Assembly (NCBI GenBank): GCA_018378775.1
Contig: JAGZWV010000001.1
Location: 76,285-140,284 of the forward strand
DNA from: Collinsella sp.
Lineage (GTDB): Bacteria > Actinomycetota > Coriobacteriia > Coriobacteriales > Coriobacteriaceae
Length of the DNA stretch: 64,000 nt
Direction: 5' to 3'
The notes below the pieces were generated by a model, which saw only the letters and a program-made list of their open reading frames with translations, was not told where the DNA came from and searched no databases. The translations under genes and the position numbers were made by a program. This document shows, one piece after another, positions 44,493 to 52,063 of the stretch (position 1 is the stretch's first letter; every line of letters begins with the position of its first letter).

Positions 44493-45638
44493 ATGGACCT
44501 TGCTGACATCCGCCAGGCCATCGATGGCATCGACACCACGCTCCTCAACAGTTTTATCGAGCGCATGGATATTGCCACCGAGGTCGCCAAGTCAAAAATC
44601 GAGATGGGCAAGGCCGTCTTCGACCCCGCCCGCGAGCGCTCCAAGCTCAACAACCTCGCCAGCCGCGCGCCCGAGCGCTACGAGGCGCAGACCATCACCC
44701 TGTTCCGTCTCCTCATGAGCATGAGCAAGGCCGAGCAGCAGCGCTACATCAACGAGCTCAAGGGCATTACCGTTTCGCAAAAGGCCCACGCCACGGCCGC
44801 AGCCTCCGACACGCCCTTCCCTCAAGCGGCCACCGTCGCCTGCCAGGGCGTGGAAGGTGCCTATAGCCAGATCGCCGCGTGCAAACTCTTCGACGTGCCC
44901 GACATCGCGTTTTTCGAGACCTTCGAAGGCGTTATGCGCGCTGTGCGCGACGGCTTCTGCGAGTTTGGCGTGTTGCCCATCGAGAACTCCACTGCCGGCT
45001 CGGTCAACGCCGTCTACGACCTGCTCGCCCAGTTCGACTTCCACATCGTGCGCTCGCTTCGCCTCAAGATCGACCACAATCTGCTCGTCAAACCCGGCAC
45101 CAAACTCGCGGACATACGCGAGGTCTACAGCCACGGTCAGGCCATCGCGCAGTGCGCCAGCTTTATCGAGGCGCACGGCCTGCACGCCACCAAGTACCCC
45201 AACACGGCCATGTCGGCCGAGATGGTCGCCAGCTCCGAGCGCACCGATGTTGCCGCCATCGCATCGCGCAGCTGCGCGGCACTCTATGGCCTGGAGGTGC
45301 TGGAGCCCAACATTCAGGACTCGGACAACAACTACACACGCTTTGTCGTCATCAGCCGCGAGCCGCGCGTCTACCCCGGCGCCAACCGCACCTCGCTCAT
45401 GATCACCACGGCCAACGAACCGGGCGCGCTCTATCGCGTACTCGAGCGCTTCTACGCGCTCAATATCAACCTCATCAAGCTCGAAAGCCGTCCCATCCCC
45501 AGTCGCGATTTTGAGTTTATGTTCTACTTCGATCTGGACTGCCCCTTTGGCAGCAAGGCCCTCGACGACCTACTCGACTCAATCGACGACGCTTGCGAGA
45601 GCTTCACCTACTTTGGCAGCTACACGGAGGTGCTCTAG
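44493..45638 (+). CDS. pheA: Bifunctional chorismate mutase/prephenate dehydratase
   Basis: P-protein, 381 aa, making phenylpyruvate from chorismate. Chorismate mutase AroQ-type helices (about 1-90, DIRQAIDGIDTTLLNSFIERMDIATEVAKSK) precede the dehydratase domain (about 110-290) with GVEGAYSQIA, PIENSTAGSVNAVYD, SHGQAIAQC and the catalytic TRF in NNYTRFVVI. A C-terminal ACT domain has GALYRVLERFYALNINLIKLESRPI, so Phe feedback is expected. The ATG at 44493 follows AAAGGGG; the frame is open further upstream through the palindrome, but that part is non-homologous. Confidence 0.95.
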   Translation: MDLADIRQAIDGIDTTLLNSFIERMDIATEVAKSKIEMGKAVFDPARERSKLNNLASRAPERYEAQTITLFRLLMSMSKAEQQRYINELKGITVSQKAHATAAASDTPFPQAATVACQGVEGAYSQIAACKLFDVPDIAFFETFEGVMRAVRDGFCEFGVLPIENSTAGSVNAVYDLLAQFDFHIVRSLRLKIDHNLLVKPGTKLADIREVYSHGQAIAQCASFIEAHGLHATKYPNTAMSAEMVASSERTDVAAIASRSCAALYGLEVLEPNIQDSDNNYTRFVVISREPRVYPGANRTSLMITTANEPGALYRVLERFYALNINLIKLESRPIPSRDFEFMFYFDLDCPFGSKALDDLLDSIDDACESFTYFGSYTEVL

Positions 45639-46889
45639 ATGACCGATACCGCCGCAACCCGCCCCTACGGCGTACTGGGCCGCGTGCTAGGCCACAGCTA
45701 CACCCCGACCATCTACAAGGAGCTCGCAGGGCTCGAGTACGTGCGTTTTGAGCGCGAGCCCGGAGACCTCGCGGCCTTTATGACGGGCGACGAGTGGGAG
45801 GGCACCAACGTGACCATCCCCTACAAGCGCGCCGTCATGGAATATCTTGACGAGCTGAGTCCGCTGGCCGAACGCATGGGCAACGTCAACACCATCACGC
45901 GCCTGCCCGACGGCCGCCTACGCGGCGATAATACTGACTACTTCGGTTTTCAGTGCCTGGTCGAGGAGCTGGGGGTTGATGTTGCCGGCAAAAAGGCCCT
46001 CGTGCTCGGTGCCACCGGTGGTGCCGGCACCACGGCAAGCATGGTGCTCGGCGACCTGGGCGCCGTCGTCGTACCAGTCGGCCGCACGAGCGAGGTCAGC
46101 TACAACAACATGGCGCAGCAGTCCGACGCCGCCCTGCTCGTCAACTGCACGCCCGCCGGCATGTTCCCCCATTGCCCCGACGCGCCTTGCACGCTCGAAG
46201 GGCTCGATGTGCTCGAGGGCGTTATCGACATTGTCTATAACCCCGCCCGCACGAGACTCATGCTTGAGGCCGAGCGCCGCGACATCCCCTGCATCGGTGG
46301 TCTGCTAATGCTCGTGGCCCAAGCGGCACAGGCCGTCGAGCGCTATACCGGCCAGGTCACCCCGCGCGAGCGCATCTTGAATGTAACGGAGCGCTTGTCA
46401 CGCCGCGAACAGAACATCGCGCTGATCGGCATGCCGGGCTCGGGCAAGACCCGCGTGGGCGAGCAGATTGCCCTGCTCACGGGTCGCGAGCACATCGATC
46501 TGGACCGCGCCCTCGAGGAACGCCTCGGCATGCCCTGCGCCGACTATATCGTCGAGCGCGGCGAGGCGACCTTCCGCGAGCAGGAGACGGCGGCGCTGGC
46601 CGACATCTCCAAGCGCAGCGGCCTGGTGCTCTCCACCGGTGGCGGCGTGGTCACACGCGACGAGAACTATCCGCTGCTGCACCAGAACAGCCAGATCGTG
46701 ATGCTCAACCGCAAGCTCGAAGAGCTCGCCCACAAGGGCCGCCCCATCACCGCGCGCGACGGCATCGACAAGCTGGCCGAGCAGCGTATGCCGCGCTACC
46801 GCGCCTGGGCCGACTACATCATCGACTCACGCGACTGCGCCGCCAACACCGCCCAGGCCCTCCTCGACACCCTCCCACCCGCTCTCTAA
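45639..46889 (+). CDS. Shikimate dehydrogenase-shikimate kinase fusion
   Basis: 416-aa fusion. The N-terminal shikimate dehydrogenase (about 1-245) has the catalytic Lys in NVTIPYKRAV, GDNTDYFGF, the NADP motif VLGATGGAGTTASMV and NCTPAGM. Its substrate motif reads GHSYTP where HSLSP is usual. After a short linker (about 246-255) comes shikimate kinase with Walker A GMPGSGKTRVG, the DLDRALEERLGM shikimate-binding Asp, IVERGEATFREQE and STGGGVV. The two enzymes perform adjacent-but-one steps either side of shikimate. It starts directly after the pheA stop. Confidence 0.94.
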   Translation: MTDTAATRPYGVLGRVLGHSYTPTIYKELAGLEYVRFEREPGDLAAFMTGDEWEGTNVTIPYKRAVMEYLDELSPLAERMGNVNTITRLPDGRLRGDNTDYFGFQCLVEELGVDVAGKKALVLGATGGAGTTASMVLGDLGAVVVPVGRTSEVSYNNMAQQSDAALLVNCTPAGMFPHCPDAPCTLEGLDVLEGVIDIVYNPARTRLMLEAERRDIPCIGGLLMLVAQAAQAVERYTGQVTPRERILNVTERLSRREQNIALIGMPGSGKTRVGEQIALLTGREHIDLDRALEERLGMPCADYIVERGEATFREQETAALADISKRSGLVLSTGGGVVTRDENYPLLHQNSQIVMLNRKLEELAHKGRPITARDGIDKLAEQRMPRYRAWADYIIDSRDCAANTAQALLDTLPPAL

Positions 46890-46891
46890 CC

Positions 46892-46932
46892 AAAACCACC
46901 ACAAAGGGGACAGGCACCTTTGTGGTGGTTTT
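46892..46932. repeat. REP-like palindrome with GGGACAGGCACC core
   Basis: A perfect 16-base-pair stem (46892-46907 with 46917-46932) with a 9-base loop GGACAGGCA. It starts two bases after the aroEK stop. On the plus strand the right arm ends in TTTT, so it could act as a terminator, yet aroQ follows 21 bases later. The GGGGACAGGCACC core resembles REP sequences linked to RAYT transposases in my recollection; no transposase is present here. Confidence 0.7.
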
Positions 46933-46953
46933 CCAACCGCAAAGGAAGCAACC

Positions 46954-47391
46954 ATGAAAGCACTCGTCATCAACGGCCCCAACCTCAACATGCTCGGCAT
47001 TCGCGAGCCGGGCATCTATGGCAGCGACAACTACGACCGCTTAGTGCAGATCTGCCAGGAAGCGGGCGCCGCACAGGGCTTTGACGAGGTCGATGTCTTC
47101 CAGTCTAACCACGAGGGCAGCATCGTCGACAAGATCCAGGAGGCCTACGGCAAGGTCGACGGCATCGTCATCAACCCGGCCGCCTACACGCACACAAGCG
47201 TGGCCATCTTGGATGCCCTCAAAGCCGTCGCCATCCCGGCTGTGGAGGTCCACATTAGCGCCGTCGAGACCCGCGAAGACTTCCGCCAGGTGAGCTACGC
47301 CCGTCTGGCCTGCTTCGCCACCATCACCGGCGAAGGCCTCCAGGGCTACGCCCACGCGCTGGAGCTGCTGAGGGAGCATCTCGAAAAGTAA
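46954..47391 (+). CDS. aroQ: 3-dehydroquinate dehydratase, type II
   Basis: Type II dehydroquinase, 145 aa, dodecameric family. Motifs: VINGPNLNMLGIREPGIYG (active-site Tyr), QSNHEGSIVDKI, INPAAYTHTSVAILDAL and the catalytic His region VEVHISAVETRE. The ATG has AAAGGA upstream. It completes the shikimate pathway of this cluster. Confidence 0.97.
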   Translation: MKALVINGPNLNMLGIREPGIYGSDNYDRLVQICQEAGAAQGFDEVDVFQSNHEGSIVDKIQEAYGKVDGIVINPAAYTHTSVAILDALKAVAIPAVEVHISAVETREDFRQVSYARLACFATITGEGLQGYAHALELLREHLEK

Positions 47392-47453
47392 AATGCCAAC
47401 CCCAACAAACAGCAGCGGCTTGCTCGCGCTCGGCTCCAGCAGCACACAAGATG

Positions 47454-47486
47454 AAAAAAGCCCAGACCACCAAGCGGTCTGGGCTT
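47454..47486 (-). terminator. Terminator of tRNA-Arg(UCU)
   Basis: A perfect 11-pair stem (47458-47468 with 47476-47486), 7-base loop. On the minus strand it is followed by TTTTTT. It may also stop plus-strand transcription from aroQ, where the tail is only TTAAT. Confidence 0.88.
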
Positions 47487-47495
47487 AATAAACGA

Positions 47496-47572
47496 TGGTG
47501 CTCCATGGCGGATTCGAACCGTCGACCTTGGGATTAGAAGTCCCCTGCTCTATCCAACTGAGCTAATGGAGC
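47496..47572 (-). tRNA. tRNA-Arg (anticodon UCU)
   Basis: 77 bases with encoded CCA. The acceptor stem GCTCCAT/ATGGAGC is perfect. D-arm AGCTCAGTTGGATAGAGC. Anticodon loop CTTCTAA gives anticodon UCU (decodes AGA). Two unpaired positions are seen: G27-A43 at the top of the anticodon stem and A50-C64 in the T stem. The remainder of both stems is intact and the TTCGAAT T-loop is normal. Confidence 0.92.
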
Positions 47573-47626
47573 AAATAACCGCACGCCCAAGCAAGCACAA
47601 GCCTGTCAGGCGCTAGTAATTATAAC

Positions 47627-48394
47627 CTAGTTGAACTGCTCGCGGTACGCCTTGCAGACCTCATCGACCGGGCCGTCCATGCGAAGGTCACCCTTCTCAA
47701 TCCAAACGGCACGCTGGCAGATGCGCTCAACCTGCTCCATAGAGTGCGAAACGAACAGAACCGTCACGTCACCGCTCTGGATAAAGTGCTGGATGCGGGC
47801 CTCGCACTTCTGCTGGAAGAACACATCACCGACGGACAGCGTCTCGTCAACGATCAGAATATCGGGCTCGGTAATCGTCGCGATTGCAAAGGCGATACGC
47901 GCCACCATGCCCGAGGAGAAGTTCTTGAGCGGCATATCGACAAAGTTCTGAAGCTCAGCGAACTCAATAATGCCGTCAAAGTTGGCATCGATGAACTCCT
48001 TGGTGTAGCCGAGCAGGGCGCCGTTCAGATAGATGTTCTCGCGGGCGGTCAGCTCGGGGTCAAAGCCGGCGCCGAGCTCAATCAGCGGCGCGATGTTACC
48101 GTGCACCTTAACGCTGCCCTCGCTAGGCTCAAGCACGCCAGCGATAATCTTGAGCATCGTAGACTTGCCGGAGCCATTGGTGCCGACCAGACCCACAACC
48201 TCGCCGCGATGAATATCAAACGAGATGTGCTTAAGCGCCCTAAACTCCTCAAAGAACAGCTCGTGCTTGGCAAGCTTAATGAAGTACTCCTTGAGGTTGG
48301 TCAGCGACTCGGACGCCATGTTAAAGATCATGGTGACGTCGTCGACCTCGACAGCCAGAGGCTGCTCGCTGTAATCAACAACAGATTCAGTCAT
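47627..48394 (-). CDS. Polysaccharide ABC exporter, ATP-binding subunit (TagH/Wzt-like)
   Basis: ATPase of an ABC-2 polysaccharide or teichoic-acid exporter, 255 aa. It has the long N-terminal lead-in typical of the group (FNMASESLTNLKEYFIKLAK), Walker A GTNGSGKST, the Wzt/TagH-type HGNIAPLIELGAGFDPELTARENIYLNG, signature SSGMVARIAFA and Walker B ILIVDETLSVGD. It lacks the C-terminal glycan-binding domain of long Wzt proteins. The ATG at 48394 has AGGAG seven bases upstream. It follows its permease by 11 bases. Confidence 0.92.
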   Translation of the reverse strand: MTESVVDYSEQPLAVEVDDVTMIFNMASESLTNLKEYFIKLAKHELFFEEFRALKHISFDIHRGEVVGLVGTNGSGKSTMLKIIAGVLEPSEGSVKVHGNIAPLIELGAGFDPELTARENIYLNGALLGYTKEFIDANFDGIIEFAELQNFVDMPLKNFSSGMVARIAFAIATITEPDILIVDETLSVGDVFFQQKCEARIQHFIQSGDVTVLFVSHSMEQVERICQRAVWIEKGDLRMDGPVDEVCKAYREQFN

Positions 48395-48405
48395 CACAGC
48401 ACTCC

Positions 48406-49251
48406 TTAGATGTAGAGGATGAACTTGCGCTCGGACTTATGGAACACGGTGTAGCCAATAACAAGCGCAAGAACCGCCCAAGCAACGCACATACCAAACG
48501 TCATAAGCGAGGGCGTAGTCTGGAACAGGAAGATATCGCGCATAAACTGCAGGTAGTTATACATGGGGTTCGCATAGACCAGAATGCGCACGAGATGCGG
48601 CATTTGCGCAACGAAGTCGGTCGTCCAGAAAATAGGCGTGATGTAAGTCCACGCCGTAATGACGACGCTCCACAGATGCATGACATCGCGGAAGAAGACC
48701 GTGAGGGCGGAGAGCATCATGCCCAGGCCCATGCAGAAGCACATAAGCAGCAGTAGGCAGACCGGCAGCAGAATCAGGTGCCAAGAAGGCATAACGTGGA
48801 ACCACAGCATAACGATGGCAACGGCGACCAGCGAGAAGGCAAAGTTGACCAACGAGAAGAGCACCTTCTGCACCGGGAAGACCCAGCGGTGCACTTTAAC
48901 CTTCTTGAGCAGAGGGGCAGCGCCCACGATCGACGTCAGCGCCTGGTTCGTAGACTCGGACATGACGGCAAAGGTAATGTTACCCACGATCAAGTACAGC
49001 GGGTACATCTCGGGCGTCATTGAGCCATTGCGACCCTGGCCAAAAATCGTCGAGAACACGATGGCCATGACGATCATCATCAGCAGCGGGTTGAGCACCG
49101 ACCATGCGACGCCCAGAACGCTACGGCGATACTTGATCTTAAAATCCTTGGTAACCAGCTGACGAAGGATAAACGCGTCCTTCTCAAATTCGTTCTTAGC
49201 AAACGTCGCAGGCAGACTGCGAGTTTCTTGTTGCTTTGTCTGATCCGACAC
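48406..49251 (-). CDS. Polysaccharide ABC exporter, permease (TagG/Wzm-like)
   Basis: ABC-2 type permease, 281 aa, with six transmembrane segments. Family motifs: ILRQLVTKDFKIKYRRSVLGVAWSVLNPLLMMIVM near the N-terminus and the FFRDVMHLWSVVITAWTYITPIFW region in the second half. A GTG at 49251 is used because AAGGAG lies upstream; longer versions start inside the divergent promoter region. Together with the ATPase it would export a lipid-linked glycan made by the locus. Confidence 0.91.
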   Translation of the reverse strand: MSDQTKQQETRSLPATFAKNEFEKDAFILRQLVTKDFKIKYRRSVLGVAWSVLNPLLMMIVMAIVFSTIFGQGRNGSMTPEMYPLYLIVGNITFAVMSESTNQALTSIVGAAPLLKKVKVHRWVFPVQKVLFSLVNFAFSLVAVAIVMLWFHVMPSWHLILLPVCLLLLMCFCMGLGMMLSALTVFFRDVMHLWSVVITAWTYITPIFWTTDFVAQMPHLVRILVYANPMYNYLQFMRDIFLFQTTPSLMTFGMCVAWAVLALVIGYTVFHKSERKFILYI

Positions 49252-49290
49252 GGATGCAACTCCTTTACTCGTAATCGTTGACAAACGAAC

Positions 49291-49381
49291 AGTATAGACC
49301 CGACGGCCATGCAAACGATTCGCGCAACAAAACTGGAGAACTAACCCACATCTTAGGATGCCAAGCCCAAACGGCTATACT
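49291..49381. promoter_or_regulatory. Divergent promoters between the exporter and a glycosyltransferase
   Basis: On the minus strand TATACT lies at 49291-49296, predicting a 33-base leader for the permease; its -35 is poor. On the plus strand TATACT at 49376-49381 has a -35-like TTAGGA (49353-49358) at 17 bases and predicts a 24-base leader for the glycosyltransferase. Confidence 0.45.
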
Positions 49382-49411
49382 TTCAAGGATTGAACGTATA
49401 AGGAGCATTGA

Positions 49412-50383
49412 GTGAATTCTGAATCCATCGCCGTCATCATCCCCTGCTACAACGAAGCGCCCACGATCGGCAAAGTCATCGACGACTTTCACCGCGAGCT
49501 TCCGCAAGCGACGGTCTATGTCTATGACAACAACTCGTCGGACGATACCTCACGCATCGCCACCGAGCACGGCGCCACGGTCCGCTTTGAGCCCCGTCAG
49601 GGAAAGGGCAACGTATGCCGCCAGATGTTTCGCGACATCGACGCCGATTGCTACCTGATGGTCGACGGCGACGACACCTACCCCGCCGAGGCGGCCAAGG
49701 CCCTCTGCGAGCCCATCCTTAACGGTACGGCCGACATGACCGTAGGCGATCGCCTTTCAAACGGCACCTACGCCGAGGAAAACAAGCGCGCCTTCCACGG
49801 CTTTGGCAACAATCTGGTCCGCGCCATGATCAAGTGGATCTATGGCTACAGCTTCGATGACGTCATGACCGGCTACCGCGCCATGAGCCGCCCGTTCGTT
49901 AAAACCTTCCCAGTGCTTTCCGAGGGCTTTCAGATCGAAACCGAGCTCTCGATCCACGCCGTCGACCACCGCTGGCGCATCAAAGATGTGCCCATCGAGT
50001 ACCGCGACCGTCCCGAGGGTTCCGAGTCCAAACTCAACACAGTGAGCGACGGCATTAAAGTCGTTGCGATGATCGGCACGCTGTTCAAGGACTACCGCCC
50101 GCTGAAGTTCTTCAGCCTCGTAGCGCTTCTGTTCGCGGTATTCGGCCTCGCCCTGGGCATGCCCATCGTTGTCGAATATTTCCAGACCGGCCTCGTCCCG
50201 CGCTTCCCCACCGCTATGCTCGCCGCCTCGTTTATGTTCCTGTGCGGCCTGAGCCTTGCGACCGGCTTCATCCTAGATTCTGTAGCAAAGGTCGAAAAAA
50301 AGCAGTGGGAGGTCAACGTGTACAGCAAATACGCCTACGACGACCAGCCCGGCCACCCTACTTCCAAGCCAAGCGAGAGGTAG
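49412..50383 (+). CDS. Family 2 glycosyltransferase with C-terminal membrane helices
   Basis: 323-aa GT2 protein. The GT-A domain (1-225) shows VIIPCYNEAPTIGKVI, VYDNNSSDDT and the metal-binding YLMVDGDDTYP; MTGYRAMSRPFV and the late GFQIETELSIHA match polyprenyl-phosphate-sugar transferases. Two transmembrane helices follow (about 230-250 and 268-290). This layout fits a dolichol/undecaprenyl-phosphate glycosyltransferase. Start is a GTG with AAGGAG six bases upstream. It stands alone on the plus strand, bounded by a terminator. Confidence 0.88.
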   Translation: MNSESIAVIIPCYNEAPTIGKVIDDFHRELPQATVYVYDNNSSDDTSRIATEHGATVRFEPRQGKGNVCRQMFRDIDADCYLMVDGDDTYPAEAAKALCEPILNGTADMTVGDRLSNGTYAEENKRAFHGFGNNLVRAMIKWIYGYSFDDVMTGYRAMSRPFVKTFPVLSEGFQIETELSIHAVDHRWRIKDVPIEYRDRPEGSESKLNTVSDGIKVVAMIGTLFKDYRPLKFFSLVALLFAVFGLALGMPIVVEYFQTGLVPRFPTAMLAASFMFLCGLSLATGFILDSVAKVEKKQWEVNVYSKYAYDDQPGHPTSKPSER

Positions 50384-50433
50384 ATCTTCCGCAAAATACT
50401 ATTGGCACCACTGCGCAGATAGCCACCAACAAG

Positions 50434-50463
50434 AAAAGCCGCCGTTAAAGAACGGCGGCTTTT
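50434..50463. terminator. Bidirectional terminator
   Basis: A perfect 13-pair stem (50434-50446 with 50451-50463) with a 4-base loop and flanking A and T tracts serves both the glycosyltransferase (plus) and rmlCD (minus). Confidence 0.92.
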
Positions 50464-50485
50464 ACTCTCGAAAAGTTAATAGCGC

Positions 50486-51940
50486 CTAGAGCGTCTTGAT
50501 GTACTCCCCCAGCTCTTCCTCCCAGTCGGGCATGTGGAAGCCGGCAGCCTCGAGCCTGGACAGGTCGAGCGCGGAGTGGACCGGGCGCGGGGCGACGGGG
50601 CCCTCGGCGCTCGCGTAGTAGTCGGCGGTCGATACCGGCACGACCCTGTCCCCGTTGCCGTTGGCGGCCTCGAAGACGGCGCGGGCGATATCGGCCCAGG
50701 ACTTGACGGTGCCGGAGCCGGTGCAGTCGTAGGTGCCGTAGGGGGCGTGCGTCCCCAGCACGTGGAAGATGGCCTCGGCCATGTCGCGCGTGAAGGTCAG
50801 GCGGCCCAGCTGGTCGTCAACGACCGTGACCTGCGTGAGCTTATCCTCCGGGTCGGCGACGCGGTCGGACAGCCCCTTCATGGTCTTGACGAAGTTGTGC
50901 CCCTCGCCGATGACCCAGGAGCTGCGCATGACGTAGTGGCGCGGGCACCCGGCCACGGCGATGTCGCCGGCGGCCTTGGTCTGGCCGTAGACGGACAGCG
51001 GAGAGAAGGGCTCGTCCTCGTCGTGCACCTCGGCGGTGCCGTCGAAGACGTAGTCGGAGGACACGTGGACGAGGGTGATCCCGTGCTCGGCGCAGGTGCG
51101 TGCGAGAAGAGCGGGACCGGCGGCGTTGGCCTTCCAGGCGGTCACGCGGCCCTCGGGGGTCTCCGCCCTATCCACGGCGGTGTAGGCGCCGCAGTTGATC
51201 ACGGTTCCGTAGAGCGACCAGTCGTACTGCGCATAGGCCGCCGGGTCTGACATGTCGAAGGTGTCGATGTCGCAGAAGTCGAAGTCCTTGGCGACGCCGC
51301 GCTCCTCCGCCAGCGCGCGGACCGCGCGGCCCAGCTGGCCGTTGCAGCCGGTGACGAGGGTGCGCCTGGGCGCCATGGGGATGACGTCCCTCAGCATCGG
51401 GTGGTTGAGGTCCGCCTCGGATACGGTGGCCTCGTCGAGCGGGATGGGCCACTGGATGGCGAGCTCGGGGTCGGCGAGGTTCACGAAGGTGTAGGTCCTC
51501 TTGAGCTCCAGCGACCAGTGGGCGTCCACCAGGTAGGTGTAGGCGGTGCCGTCCTCCAGGGCCTGGAAGGAGTTGCCCACGCCGCGCGGGACGTAGATGG
51601 CCCTGGACGGGTCAAGGGTGCAGGTGAACACCTTCCCGTAGGTGGCGCTGCCCTCGCGCAGGTCCACCCAGGCGCCGAAGACCGAGCCGCGGGCCACGGA
51701 GATGAACTTGTCCCAGGGCTCCGCGTGGATGCCGCGCGTGACGCCCCTCTTCTCGTTGTAGGAGATGTTGTTCTGGACGACGCGGAGGTCCGGGATGCCC
51801 AGGGCGGTCATCTTGGCGCGCTGCCAGTTCTCCTTGAACCAGCCGCGCGAGTCGCCGTGGACGGCGAGGTCGACGACCTTGAGGCCCCCGATGCCGGTCT
51901 CGGCGACGGAGAGGTCCTTCTCGAATGCGATGTCTGCCAT
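50486..51940 (-). CDS. dTDP-4-dehydrorhamnose 3,5-epimerase/reductase fusion (RmlC-RmlD)
   Basis: 484-aa fusion of the last two dTDP-L-rhamnose enzymes. The N-terminal RmlC cupin (1-185) has DSRGWFKENWQ, the catalytic His72 in RGIHAEPWDK, and a conserved YTYLVDAHW. The C-terminal RmlD (about 193-484) is a short-chain reductase with TGCNGQLGRAV, SSDYVFDGT, the YGQTK catalytic Tyr-Lys and a TRDMAEAI tail. Such fusions are known from Bifidobacterium, Collinsella and related gut Actinobacteria. GC content is markedly high. It is transcribed after rmlB, with a large palindrome between. Confidence 0.94.
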   Translation of the reverse strand: MADIAFEKDLSVAETGIGGLKVVDLAVHGDSRGWFKENWQRAKMTALGIPDLRVVQNNISYNEKRGVTRGIHAEPWDKFISVARGSVFGAWVDLREGSATYGKVFTCTLDPSRAIYVPRGVGNSFQALEDGTAYTYLVDAHWSLELKRTYTFVNLADPELAIQWPIPLDEATVSEADLNHPMLRDVIPMAPRRTLVTGCNGQLGRAVRALAEERGVAKDFDFCDIDTFDMSDPAAYAQYDWSLYGTVINCGAYTAVDRAETPEGRVTAWKANAAGPALLARTCAEHGITLVHVSSDYVFDGTAEVHDEDEPFSPLSVYGQTKAAGDIAVAGCPRHYVMRSSWVIGEGHNFVKTMKGLSDRVADPEDKLTQVTVVDDQLGRLTFTRDMAEAIFHVLGTHAPYGTYDCTGSGTVKSWADIARAVFEAANGNGDRVVPVSTADYYASAEGPVAPRPVHSALDLSRLEAAGFHMPDWEEELGEYIKTL

Positions 51941-51976
51941 GTGGGAAAAGCTCCTATCGAAGAGGTTGTATAACCG

Positions 51977-52037
51977 GGGGCGCCCGCGCGGGGACGCAGG
52001 ATCATCCCCATGCCCTGCATCCCCGCGCGGGCGCCCC
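51977..52037. repeat. GC-rich 24-base palindrome between rmlB and rmlCD
   Basis: Arms 51977-52000 and 52014-52037 pair over 24 bases with one mismatch, the inner 13-base loop being AT-richer. The outer 18 bases are perfect and nearly all G and C. No T tract follows on either strand, so it is not a standard terminator; mRNA stabilisation or partial transcription stop is possible. Confidence 0.75.
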
Positions 52038-52063
52038 GCGGTGCGGTTCGCCGGGATGCGGTC

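Noticed and set aside
47496..47572. Prophage or island attachment at the tRNA genes
   Set aside because: No repeated tRNA 3' end and no integrase near either tRNA; the only tyrosine recombinase is the housekeeping Xer gene at the far left.
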